From assembly GCA_964563925.1 (NCBI GenBank), contig CAZLZD010000027.1:1-56957 (forward strand): a DNA stretch of 56,957 nt, read 5' to 3'. Below the pieces are notes generated by a model that made no database searches, was not told where the DNA came from, and saw only the letters and a program-made list of their open reading frames with translations. A program made the position numbers and the translations under genes. Positions 25,175 through 33,094 of the stretch are shown here, in pieces. This DNA is from JAUILA01 sp964563925 (GTDB lineage: Bacteria > Bacteroidota > Bacteroidia > Cytophagales > Cyclobacteriaceae). The first letter of the stretch is position 1. Every line of letters begins with the position of its first letter.

Positions 25175-27571
25175 ATGAAAAAGAATATAAGCATAAATAT
25201 AAGCGGCATCATCTTTCATATAGAAGAGGACGCATATGAACAACTGCGCAATTATCTTCAGAAAATAAGCCGGTACTTTGCTTCTTTTGAAGACAGCGAA
25301 GAGATCGTCGCCGATATTGAAAGCCGGATTGCCGAAATTTTTCTTGCCAGGCTTTCGGATGAAAAACAGGTCATTACACAGGACGACGTTCAAAGCCTGA
25401 TCGCCACCATGGGCGATGTAAAGGATTTCCAGGCTGTGGAAGACGACATGGGTTCTGCCCGTGCTTCCTCAACGGAATCGTCCCGCTCCTACCAGGAGCC
25501 GGAAGATACAGGCACGTATACCACGACGGACCGGAAATTATACCGGGATGAATCACGTAAGATCATCGGTGGTGTCTGTGCGGGTCTTGCCTATTACTTC
25601 AGTGTCAACCCGGTATGGATCCGTCTGCTGGCGGTTATTCTGCTGGTATTTTACGGAGTCGGACTGATCCCCTACGTCCTGCTTTGGGTGCTTGTTCCCG
25701 GGAACAGCGAATTACCCGAGGAAAAGAGTTACAAAAAGATGTACCGTGACGGCGAAAACCGCGTACTCGGTGGGGTATCATCGGGTCTTGCCGCCTACTT
25801 CGGCGTGGATACGATCGTCTTCCAGTTACTTTTTGTACTGCTGACGGTGTTTGGCGGGTTCGGACTGGTATTGTACATCGTGCTCTGGATCATTCTTCCT
25901 GAAGCACGAACCATTTCTGAAAAAATGCAGATGAAAGGCGACCCTGTCACACTTTCCAACATTGAAACAAGTATAAAAAAAAACCTTAGCGTAGAGGATG
26001 AAAAGGAGGAGAATATCCTGGTCAAGATATTGCTTTTCCCTTTCAGGCTGATCGCGGCCATCGTGGAGGCACTCGGAAAAATCCTTGGTCCGGTTTTTCT
26101 GTTCCTCGTGGAAGCGATCAGGGTGCTGATTGGAGTCATCCTGATTCTTGTGGGTGCGTCGCTGGTCTTTGCCATCCTGGTAGCACTGGGTACGCTGATC
26201 GGTTTATATTCCAACGGACTGGGTGATCATTCGATCTGGCTCAATGACATTGCCGTTCCATGGACGGTAATCACGGATTCATTCTCCCCCATCACCAGTA
26301 TTGCCGCTTTTGTGACGGTCTTTGTACCGGGCTTGTTCCTGGTGTTGCTGGGAATTTCGGTTATTGCCAAGCGGATCATCTTCAATGCCACCACCGGATG
26401 GTCCCTTTTTGCCCTGTTCATAATCAGCGGAATCTTCCTGAGTATCAACATTCCTGCCTATATGCTGCAGTTCAAGGAAACCGGACGTTTCGACGAAACA
26501 CAAACCTACAGTTATACAGGCTCCACCCTGGTGCTGGATCTGAATGAGACGGGGCTTGATGATTACGATGCGGTGGACCTTCGCCTGACAGGTTCGGAAG
26601 ACAGCACCATCCGGGTCGTGACCACCTACGAGGCACAGGGTTCCACACGACAGGAAGCGCAGGAGAATGCCCGGATGATTACCTATAATTACGATGTTCA
26701 GGACTCGGTCTTCACCTTTGACTCTAATGTGGCCTTCACTGAAGGTGCTAAATTCAGGGCTCAGGAAGTAACGGTTACGATGTATATTCCATACAATGCC
26801 ACCTTTGTCCTGGATGATGACCTGCGCCACATTCTCCGTCACAGTCTCTGGCGATACGATCTGCGCTACAGCGATTATCCCTCCACGCGCTGGAGGATTG
26901 ATCCGGATAACGGGCTGACCTGCATTACGTGTCCTGAGCCTGAAGAAGAGGAAGAAGAGCAACTGGATGCCCTGCCGGCAGACAGTCTGGCGTATGACAG
27001 TGCCCAGAGCATCAGTGAATTCCGTGATCTGGAGATCAGGGGACCTGTCAATGCCTCCATCGTATACGGATCCTCTTCACGCATTGCCTTTGCGGCCAAT
27101 ACACCGCGTAGCCAGCTGGAAATGGACTCCGACGGGGTAACGATGAGAATCACCAATGACGACGAAGACCCGGTCACCTTCGTCGTCTATACCCCCAAGC
27201 TTGAGAAACTTCAGGCCGGTTCACGCGGCGTGGTACTGATCAGTGATTTTAACCAGGATTTTATGGACATCCTGCTGGAGGGCAATGCGAGGGTAACGGC
27301 TGACATCAACGTGGCGGAATTGCTCGTAGCACTGGAAGACGAGTCACGCCTCGAACTTTACGGGGACGGCAGTTTACTGACCGCCACGCTGAGCGGGGTA
27401 TCCAGGCTTCTCGGTTTTGACTATGAAGCCGACAACGTGGAAATCACCTCACGCGGTCGTTCCAGCGCTGAGGTGAATGCCAACCGTGAGATCATTGTGG
27501 ACAAAAGCATTGGTGCGAACGTTGACTATCGCGGGGATGCCACCTATGTGAACCGGGACCGGAATGAGTAA
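25175..27571 (+). CDS. PspC-domain membrane protein with C-terminal GIN-like region
   Basis: A 798-residue inner membrane protein. Residues 1-100 are soluble (AYEQLRNYLQKISRYFAS; EEIVADIESRIAEIFLARL). Two tandem PspC domains follow at about 117-175 and 188-245 (KIIGGVCAGLAYYF; RVLGGVSSGLAAYFGV), then further membrane spans at about 285-425, and a large extracytoplasmic part to the end. The C-terminal region resembles the DUF2807/GIN head (repeated short beta units such as VLISDFNQDFMDILLEG). PspC domains belong to envelope-stress systems; a role in envelope sensing or homeostasis is inferred from domain and PadR neighbour. Confidence 0.88.
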   Translation: MKKNISINISGIIFHIEEDAYEQLRNYLQKISRYFASFEDSEEIVADIESRIAEIFLARLSDEKQVITQDDVQSLIATMGDVKDFQAVEDDMGSARASSTESSRSYQEPEDTGTYTTTDRKLYRDESRKIIGGVCAGLAYYFSVNPVWIRLLAVILLVFYGVGLIPYVLLWVLVPGNSELPEEKSYKKMYRDGENRVLGGVSSGLAAYFGVDTIVFQLLFVLLTVFGGFGLVLYIVLWIILPEARTISEKMQMKGDPVTLSNIETSIKKNLSVEDEKEENILVKILLFPFRLIAAIVEALGKILGPVFLFLVEAIRVLIGVILILVGASLVFAILVALGTLIGLYSNGLGDHSIWLNDIAVPWTVITDSFSPITSIAAFVTVFVPGLFLVLLGISVIAKRIIFNATTGWSLFALFIISGIFLSINIPAYMLQFKETGRFDETQTYSYTGSTLVLDLNETGLDDYDAVDLRLTGSEDSTIRVVTTYEAQGSTRQEAQENARMITYNYDVQDSVFTFDSNVAFTEGAKFRAQEVTVTMYIPYNATFVLDDDLRHILRHSLWRYDLRYSDYPSTRWRIDPDNGLTCITCPEPEEEEEEQLDALPADSLAYDSAQSISEFRDLEIRGPVNASIVYGSSSRIAFAANTPRSQLEMDSDGVTMRITNDDEDPVTFVVYTPKLEKLQAGSRGVVLISDFNQDFMDILLEGNARVTADINVAELLVALEDESRLELYGDGSLLTATLSGVSRLLGFDYEADNVEITSRGRSSAEVNANREIIVDKSIGANVDYRGDATYVNRDRNE

Positions 27572-27594
27572 ATAAAATTTGCTAAATTTAGGCA

Positions 27595-28035
27595 ATGCGA
27601 TATCTTAACCTGTTCGTATTGTCATTGCTGACAGCCTGTGCAAGCACCACCGGTCAGACCGGTCAGGGCATTGAAGGCAAAACAGTCTGGGTCACCGGAA
27701 ACCGTATGCCTGGTCCGGATACCGAGCTCCCCCCGCCGGAACCGGTTAAACGGTGGGTATATGTGACCCCGGTTGTGACGATGAACCAGATGCCGGAACA
27801 AACCGACGGTCTCTACCCTTCCCTGCCGGTGGATCCTGTGGATTCGGTACAATCATCCGGGAAAGGCCATTTCAGGATAAGCCTGCCTGCAGGTACCTAT
27901 TCGGTATTTACCCGTGAAGACGGCGGATATTATGCCAATCAATTTGATTCGGAGGGCCAGGTGAATCCGGTGACCGTCCGGGAAAACAGTCTGTCGGAAA
28001 TCACGATCGAAATCAACTATACTGCCGTGTATTAA
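27595..28035 (+). CDS. Putative lipoprotein with carboxypeptidase-regulatory-like fold
   Basis: A 146-residue protein with a lipoprotein signal (MRYLNLFVLSLLTAC, Cys15). A Pro-rich middle is followed by a beta segment of the type seen in Ig-like regulatory domains (GHFRISLPAGTYSVFTREDGG). It follows the PspC gene by 23 bp and overlaps the diacylglycerol kinase gene tail-to-tail by 4 bp. A TAAATTTA box just upstream is a weak own-promoter candidate. Function is unknown. Confidence 0.7.
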   Translation: MRYLNLFVLSLLTACASTTGQTGQGIEGKTVWVTGNRMPGPDTELPPPEPVKRWVYVTPVVTMNQMPEQTDGLYPSLPVDPVDSVQSSGKGHFRISLPAGTYSVFTREDGGYYANQFDSEGQVNPVTVRENSLSEITIEINYTAVY

Positions 28036-28370
28036 TTGAGCAGCAGCGTGATCCAAACGGCGGATGCCAGGAGTATAGACAACATCACTGCCGCCGAGCT
28101 CTGATCTTTCGCACGCTTGCACAGTTCGTGGTAGTCGGTCGATACCCGGTCGTTTACATTCTCCACGGCTGAATTGAGCAGCTCCACGATCAGGACCACC
28201 ACCACCGAACCGATCATCAGTAAAATCTCTGTTTCATTCTCCCCCAGCCACAGGGCAAGAGGCAGGGCAAGTACCAGCGCAGCCACCTCCTGCCTGAAGG
28301 CTGCCTCATAACGAAAGCAGCTTTTCAGTCCTTCGAAGGAGTATTTAAAAGCATTCAGGATTCTTTTCAT
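28032..28370 (-). CDS. dgkA: Diacylglycerol kinase (prokaryotic DgkA family)
   Basis: A 112-residue integral membrane kinase, close to the E. coli DgkA length of about 121. The start is set at 28370 (MKRILNAFKYSFEGL) because the 30 codons upstream do not fit the family. Three membrane helices are visible, with the catalytic-site segment (VELLNSAVENVND) and RYEAAFRQE earlier. It phosphorylates diacylglycerol to phosphatidic acid; some relatives use undecaprenol. It is convergent with the lipoprotein gene and divergent from the sigma factor. Confidence 0.88.
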   Translation of the reverse strand: MKRILNAFKYSFEGLKSCFRYEAAFRQEVAALVLALPLALWLGENETEILLMIGSVVVVLIVELLNSAVENVNDRVSTDYHELCKRAKDQSSAAVMLSILLASAVWITLLLN

Positions 28371-28475
28371 GGTGTTATTAACAGGAACGACAAAACTACG
28401 ATTCTGAAAAGGTTTTAAAAACTTTTTTACAGGATGCAACCACTTTTGAATAATTTGCATCTACCCAATGAAAGA

Positions 28476-29042
28476 ATGAAACTCCGCGTTCACAGCGATA
28501 CCGAAACTGAGCTGATAGACCAATGCCGCAAAGGTCAGAGGAAAGCACAACAGGCGTTGTATGAAAAATACGCCCGGTTGATGCTCGCCGTTTGCGCCCG
28601 TTACATCAGCGATAAAAGTGAAGCGGAAGACGTGATGATCGGAGGTTTCGTCAAGGTGTTCAGCAAGCTGGACCAGTTTAAGCATGAGGGAAGTTTCGAA
28701 GGGTGGATACGCAGGATTATGGTGAACGAATCATTAACCTACATTCGCCGGAACAAACACATGTATCTCGAAGTGGATATTGAAGAGGCGCAGCGGTCAC
28801 CAGACTATGCGGTCCTTGACAACCATCTGCATGCCGAGGACCTGATGAAACTGATCGGTCAGCTCCCCACGGGATATCGTACAGTGTTCAACATGTACGC
28901 CATTGAAGGATTCTCCCACCGGGAAATTGCCGAACAGCTTGGAATCACGGAGAATACAAGCAAATCTCAGCTGAGCAGGGCACGATCGCTGCTCCAGAAG
29001 CATTTGCTGCAACGCGAAGAAGCGATCAATAAAATAGAGTAA
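28476..29042 (+). CDS. ECF RNA polymerase sigma factor
   Basis: An ECF sigma factor of 188 residues if started at 28476 (MKLRVHSDTETELID); an in-frame ATG at 28434 would add 14 residues of no clear family match. Region 2 (YARLMLAVCARYISDKSEAEDVMIGGFVKVF) and region 4 (HREIAEQLGITENTSKSQLSRAR) are both visible. It is followed 1 bp later by a membrane-bound anti-sigma-like protein and two paralogous outer-membrane-type proteins, so it probably drives an envelope-stress operon. The trigger is unknown. Confidence 0.92.
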   Translation: MKLRVHSDTETELIDQCRKGQRKAQQALYEKYARLMLAVCARYISDKSEAEDVMIGGFVKVFSKLDQFKHEGSFEGWIRRIMVNESLTYIRRNKHMYLEVDIEEAQRSPDYAVLDNHLHAEDLMKLIGQLPTGYRTVFNMYAIEGFSHREIAEQLGITENTSKSQLSRARSLLQKHLLQREEAINKIE

Positions 29043-29043
29043 C

Positions 29044-29865
29044 ATGAGCAAGGAAGAATTAGATGGTCTGTTCAGAAATAAGCTCCAGGAGCACGAACTG
29101 GAACCCACTCCGGGTGCCTGGGAGCGCCTGGAATCCTCCCTGCCTGATCAGGGGGAACGAGGCATATTTCACTGGTGGCATGCCGCGGCAGCCATCCTGC
29201 TGCTTGCGGTAGCCGGATGGATATTCTGGCCGGCATCTGCCCCCGACCAAACACAGCTTGCCCGGCAGGTGACACCGGAAAACACCCCTGCAGTCTCGCA
29301 ACCTGAAGGAGGAAAGACTGCCACCGAAGGTATGGAAACAGACTCCGGGGAGGATGTCAGGCAGGTGCCTTCACCTGCAAATGGTGACATGGAAACCCAA
29401 CATCTTGCTGCCGCACCAAACGACCAGGTTCCGGTTACACCTGATCCCTCCGGCTCAGATGAATCCGGTAAGAAGACCGAAATACCTGTGTTGCCTAAAA
29501 CAGATAGGAAAGAGCAGGTGGCCGTCATCGAAACACCTGAGCCGCCATTGAGTCCGGAAGATCTGGAAAAAACCGACCCGGTGGCTGTTTTGGCCAGCGA
29601 CCGTACGGAAAATTCGCCGGGATCTGTAACATCACCGTCAGCCGGCAGAAGCAATACGCTCACAATCTCGATTGAGGAGTTTGACGAAGCCCTCCTCCCG
29701 GATCAGCCGGACAGCACCGGGGAAGGGGAAAAATCGACGAAAGGCCTGAAAAAATTGTGGGCCGCCGTCAAGAATGCGCCGTCCAGCCTTGAAAGCGGAT
29801 TTGGAGAATTGCGCGAAGCCAAGAATGACCTGCTTTCACTTGATAAAGAAACTGAGAAACCATGA
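29044..29865 (+). CDS. Membrane-anchored anti-sigma-like protein
   Basis: A 273-residue protein with a short cytoplasmic head (KEELDGLFRNKLQEHELEPTPGAWERLE), one membrane span (AAAAILLLAVAGWIFWP, about residues 43-59) and a long low-complexity, Pro/Ser/Glu-rich periplasmic region. This layout, directly after an ECF sigma gene, is the usual Bacteroidota anti-sigma partner. The head has the PTPGAWERL motif common in these proteins. It overlaps the next gene by 4 bp. It presumably holds the sigma factor at the membrane until an envelope signal releases it; no zinc-binding anti-sigma motif is seen. Confidence 0.7.
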   Translation: MSKEELDGLFRNKLQEHELEPTPGAWERLESSLPDQGERGIFHWWHAAAAILLLAVAGWIFWPASAPDQTQLARQVTPENTPAVSQPEGGKTATEGMETDSGEDVRQVPSPANGDMETQHLAAAPNDQVPVTPDPSGSDESGKKTEIPVLPKTDRKEQVAVIETPEPPLSPEDLEKTDPVAVLASDRTENSPGSVTSPSAGRSNTLTISIEEFDEALLPDQPDSTGEGEKSTKGLKKLWAAVKNAPSSLESGFGELREAKNDLLSLDKETEKP

Positions 29866-30800
29866 AACGACTATTGATTGTGCTTATGCTGATTGTACTG
29901 GCCGCTCCCGCAGCGCTGGCACAAACCGCCGGGGATACCCTGATCATTGAAGTGGGTAAAAGCAAGCTGATGTTTATTGTCAACGATACGAGCGATATCG
30001 CCAAAATCAAGAACTACGACCTCAACAAGATCATGCAGCGCCTGCAGGCAACCTATAGCAGCGACTCGGTGATTGTCCTTACCCTGGCCGATGTCCGGGA
30101 GTCCCGGCAGGATACACTGGCCACCAGCCGGGAAACCGATGAGCCCTCGAAAACCCAAATTGATACCCGCGTGATTGAAGTTAACTATGACAGGGTGGGT
30201 CATTATTTCAATTTTGAGCTCGGCATGAATAACTTTCTGGAAGATGGCTCCACCCCTTCCTCTTCTGCGCCCTACAATGTACGTCCCTGGGGTTCATGGT
30301 ACGTGGCCATTGGCTCGGTCAATGAATTCAGGCTGTCCAGGTCCCTGTCTATCCAGGGAGGTATAAACCTGAGCTGGTATAATTTTAAATTCCAGAATGA
30401 CGACACGTATGTGATCCGGGGAGATGAGTCAGTGGAGTTCATAGCTAACCCTGAAGGACTCGACGCTTCCTTCAAGAAAAGTAAACTGACGGTGGCCTAC
30501 CTCAACGCCTCGCTGGTGCCGGTGATCAAGCTGGGCAAATCAAGTGATGGAATAAGGCTGGGAGCCGGAATGTATGCCGGCTACCGCATCGGTAGTTACA
30601 TGAAAGTAAAATACGATGACGGAGATAACGAAAAGAAAAAGAACCATGATTCATTCTACCTGAATGACTTCCGCTACGGGCTGCGCTTTCAGGCAGGATT
30701 CGGTGATCTGGACCTGTTCTTTAATTATGACCTGAACGAGCTCTTCCGTGAAGGACGCGGTCCGGCACTCAATGCCATCAGCTTTGGTATTATCTTTTAA
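29862..30800 (+). CDS. Secreted/outer membrane protein with beta-barrel-like C-terminus (paralog A)
   Basis: A 312-residue protein with signal peptide (MKRLLIVLMLIVLAAPAALAQ). A short head domain (GDTLIIEVGKSKLMFIVND; about residues 24-60) precedes a linker. The remaining roughly 200 residues are a beta-rich region with WGSWYVAIGSVNEF, GMYAGYRIGSYMKV and FYLNDFRYGLRFQAGF, typical of outer membrane barrels. The C-terminal part is clearly homologous to the next gene. The family has no name I recognise. Its role is probably an envelope component controlled by the sigma factor. Confidence 0.75.
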   Translation: MKRLLIVLMLIVLAAPAALAQTAGDTLIIEVGKSKLMFIVNDTSDIAKIKNYDLNKIMQRLQATYSSDSVIVLTLADVRESRQDTLATSRETDEPSKTQIDTRVIEVNYDRVGHYFNFELGMNNFLEDGSTPSSSAPYNVRPWGSWYVAIGSVNEFRLSRSLSIQGGINLSWYNFKFQNDDTYVIRGDESVEFIANPEGLDASFKKSKLTVAYLNASLVPVIKLGKSSDGIRLGAGMYAGYRIGSYMKVKYDDGDNEKKKNHDSFYLNDFRYGLRFQAGFGDLDLFFNYDLNELFREGRGPALNAISFGIIF

Positions 30801-30860
30801 GAAACAACAACAACTCAAATAATTCTATACTATTATCCAAACAACAAACTCAAAATTCTC

Positions 30861-31613
30861 ATGAAAACAACAAAAATGATGGTCCTGGTCCTTATGCTTA
30901 TCAGTGCCGGGGCCTATGCACAGGATGCCGAAGAAACAAAAATGAAACGGACCAATCTCGGGACCCACAATGATTTTATGATTGATCTCGGCATGAATAA
31001 TTACCTCGAAAACGGCAAGAGTGTTGATTCCAATTCACCCTGGGCCGTTAAGCCCTGGGGGTCCTGGTACATTGCCCTGAAATCGATCAATGATACGCAT
31101 ATTGACGGGAAACTTCATCTTCACTGGGGCGGGGATGTAAGCTGGTACACCTTCAAATTTGAAGATCCGTCGGTCCGACTGGAAATGGGGGAGAATGAAG
31201 TGATTTTCAACACCGAGGATATTCCCGACGCGCACAAGAGCAAGCTGAATGCCTCTTTTCTGAATGTCAGCGCTGTTCCGATGCTTCATTTCGGACGCAA
31301 ACACTCCCATCATTCCTGGGGAAATGATGAATTCGAAATTGGAATGGGCAGGTCGGGCGGCTTCCGGATTGGTCTTGGCGCCTATGCCGGCTACCGCCTG
31401 GGCAGCAAAGCCAAGTATGTCATCAAGGAAGGCGGAGACAAGGAAAAAGACAAGGATCACGAAAACTTTTACCTGAATGACTGGCGCTATGGTGTGCGCT
31501 TCCAGGCAGGTTTCCGGGGGTTGGATGTATTCATCAACTATGACCTTAATGAACTGTTCAAGGAAGGAAAAGGCCCGGAACTCAATGCTATAAGTTTCGG
31601 TGTGGTACTTTGA
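30861..31613 (+). CDS. Secreted/outer membrane protein (paralog B)
   Basis: A 250-residue protein with signal peptide (MKTTKMMVLVLMLISAGAYAQ) and a barrel-like body. It shares with the upstream protein the blocks LGMNNYLENG, PWGSWYIALKS, GAYAGYRLGSKAKYV, FYLNDWRYGVRFQAGF and the ending ELNAISFGVVL. It lacks the paralog's N-terminal head, so the pair arose by duplication with domain loss or gain. It lies 60 bp downstream in the same operon. Function is unknown. Confidence 0.75.
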   Translation: MKTTKMMVLVLMLISAGAYAQDAEETKMKRTNLGTHNDFMIDLGMNNYLENGKSVDSNSPWAVKPWGSWYIALKSINDTHIDGKLHLHWGGDVSWYTFKFEDPSVRLEMGENEVIFNTEDIPDAHKSKLNASFLNVSAVPMLHFGRKHSHHSWGNDEFEIGMGRSGGFRIGLGAYAGYRLGSKAKYVIKEGGDKEKDKDHENFYLNDWRYGVRFQAGFRGLDVFINYDLNELFKEGKGPELNAISFGVVL

Positions 31614-31685
31614 TAATAAGTGTCTGTTATCGGACCATTGATATTTATTATCACCTTGCTGAAGCCGGCCGGAACCAAAAGTTCG

Positions 31686-31693
31686 TATATTTG
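31686..31693 (+). promoter_or_regulatory. Bacteroidota -7 box of the thioredoxin gene
   Basis: TATATTTG matches the TAnnTTTG consensus exactly and lies 35 bp before the trxA ATG. No well-spaced -33 TTTG is seen, so the call rests on the -7 element. Confidence 0.55.
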
Positions 31694-31728
31694 CGTTCTG
31701 TTCGAAGAGAAATTAAATACTATCAGCA

Positions 31729-32052
31729 ATGAGTAAAACACTGGAAATTACCGACGCCAACTTCCAAGATATCATAAACAGCGACAAACCTGTCCTGGTC
31801 GATTTTTGGGCCGAATGGTGTGGTCCCTGTAAAATGATCGGACCGGTTGTAGAAGAACTGGCCGGCGATTATGAAGGTAAAGCCGTTATCGGAAAAGTTA
31901 ATGTGGATGAGAACCCAGGCGTATCTGCCAAATTTGGCATTCGCAGCATCCCTACCCTTCTTGTATTCAAAAACGGGGAAATCGTAGACAAACAGGTTGG
32001 CGCCGTTCCAAAAGGCGTTCTGTCTCAGAAACTTGACGCCCAACTGGCATAA
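31729..32052 (+). CDS. trxA: Thioredoxin
   Basis: A 107-residue classical cytoplasmic thioredoxin with the redox-active WCGPC motif and the cis-Pro loop (RSIPTLLVFKNGE). It reduces disulfides in ribonucleotide reductase, peroxiredoxins and other proteins. It is a monocistronic gene, with a -7 box 35 bp upstream and a strong terminator directly downstream. Length is normal. Confidence 0.96.
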   Translation: MSKTLEITDANFQDIINSDKPVLVDFWAEWCGPCKMIGPVVEELAGDYEGKAVIGKVNVDENPGVSAKFGIRSIPTLLVFKNGEIVDKQVGAVPKGVLSQKLDAQLA

Positions 32053-32070
32053 AAGTCACGAACAAATAAA

Positions 32071-32098
32071 AAAAGGCCACTTCGCAGTGGCCTTTTTT
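32071..32098 (+). terminator. Rho-independent terminator after trxA
   Basis: AAAAGGCCACT and AGTGGCCTTTT form a perfect 11-bp stem with the tetraloop TCGC, ending in six T residues. It is 19 bp past the trxA stop. Confidence 0.95.
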
Positions 32099-32174
32099 AT
32101 TTGCTGAGTTACCTACTCAGTAAAGGTTAATTCGACAAATAAGGTTGAAAGGTTTCTAAGGCATTTTTTAAAGT

Positions 32175-32217
32175 CTGCGCTGTCATGTATTATTACATAA
32201 ATCATTGAGCTGCGCAG
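32175..32217. promoter_or_regulatory. Inverted repeats upstream of the NrtR-like gene
   Basis: CTGCGC (32175-32180) and GCGCAG (32212-32217) are reverse complements flanking a second nested pair, ATGTA (32185-32189) and TACAT (32194-32198). A perfect TAnnTTTG -7 box (TATATTTG, 32242-32249) follows, 41 bp before the ATG at 32291. The nested repeats are a plausible operator for the Nudix-domain regulator. The rest of 32099-32290 shows no gene. Confidence 0.5.
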
Positions 32218-32241
32218 TATTAACGTGTCAATTAAACACAA

Positions 32242-32249
32242 TATATTTG
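32242..32249 (+). promoter_or_regulatory. -7 box of the NrtR-like gene
   Basis: TATATTTG matches TAnnTTTG exactly, 41 bp before the ATG at 32291. No -33 TTTG at the usual distance is seen, which suits a promoter dependent on an activator or weak on its own. Confidence 0.5.
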
Positions 32250-32290
32250 CTTTATCGTAATATTCAAAGAAAGATCGTCACATTTGCATC

Positions 32291-33040
32291 ATGAGCATAC
32301 CATTTGATCCTTCCCCGTATATGAAAGGGGTTTCTGTTGATTGCGTTATATTCGGGTTTGACGGGACTAATTTAAATGTACTCCTCCTGCGGATGCGCGG
32401 TCTGAAAGAGTGGTCCCTTCCCGGCGGGTTTATTAAATCAGATGAAAACAGTGCGACGGCAGCGCTCAGGGTTTTAAAGGAACGTACCGGGGTAAGCAAT
32501 TTATTCCTGCAGCAATTTGGGGCATTCACAGATCCGGACCGCACAAAATCATCCCCGGTCAATGAATTAATCGATAGTGGCGTCATTCTTACCGATGATG
32601 AGGATTGGTTCCGCTCAAGGTTTATCACCCTGGGCTATTATGCGCTTGCCAATCACGGTAAGGTAAAACCCACACCGGACCAGCTCTCGGACGAATGCGC
32701 ATGGCATGAAATAACCAACCTTCCCCCGTTGATGATCGACCACAGGGAAATTGTGGAGAAAGCGCTGAGTGAAGTGCAGCTGGACCTGCAGTATCACCCC
32801 GTCGGACAGAATCTTCTGCCGAAAAAATTCACCATGCCGGAATTACAGGCATTATATGAAGCCATCCTTGGAAAATCACTCGACCGGCGAAATTTCGCCA
32901 GGAGGGTGATCAGCTATGGTATCCTGGAGAAACTGGACGAGCACCGCACCGGGCTGGCCCATAAGTCTCCCCGCCTGTACCAGTTCAACAACAAGGCGTA
33001 TGAGTCCGCGCTTCGGGATGGATTAAGCAACCGGTGGTAG
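32291..33040 (+). CDS. NrtR-like Nudix-domain transcriptional regulator
   Basis: A 249-residue protein with an N-terminal Nudix domain and C-terminal winged helix (about residues 175-245: KFTMPELQALYEAILG, then NFARRVISYGILEKLDE), the layout of NrtR-family regulators. The Nudix box at residues 46-68 is degenerate: Gly46 and Glu52 are kept, but the Glu after Arg60 is Val61 and the second Glu of the EE pair is Arg65. This argues for ligand sensing rather than hydrolysis. Relatives regulate NAD or sugar genes. No such operon is adjacent, so its targets are probably distant, or itself through the upstream inverted repeats. Confidence 0.85.
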   Translation: MSIPFDPSPYMKGVSVDCVIFGFDGTNLNVLLLRMRGLKEWSLPGGFIKSDENSATAALRVLKERTGVSNLFLQQFGAFTDPDRTKSSPVNELIDSGVILTDDEDWFRSRFITLGYYALANHGKVKPTPDQLSDECAWHEITNLPPLMIDHREIVEKALSEVQLDLQYHPVGQNLLPKKFTMPELQALYEAILGKSLDRRNFARRVISYGILEKLDEHRTGLAHKSPRLYQFNNKAYESALRDGLSNRW

Positions 33041-33094
33041 CCACTTAGCGGACTAAACCCGGGAAGCGTTGCTATTCCCTGTTTCTGCAACTAC

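Noticed and set aside
32291..33040. An active ADP-ribose pyrophosphatase
   Set aside because: Two key Nudix glutamates are missing and a C-terminal winged helix is present, so a regulator is more likely.
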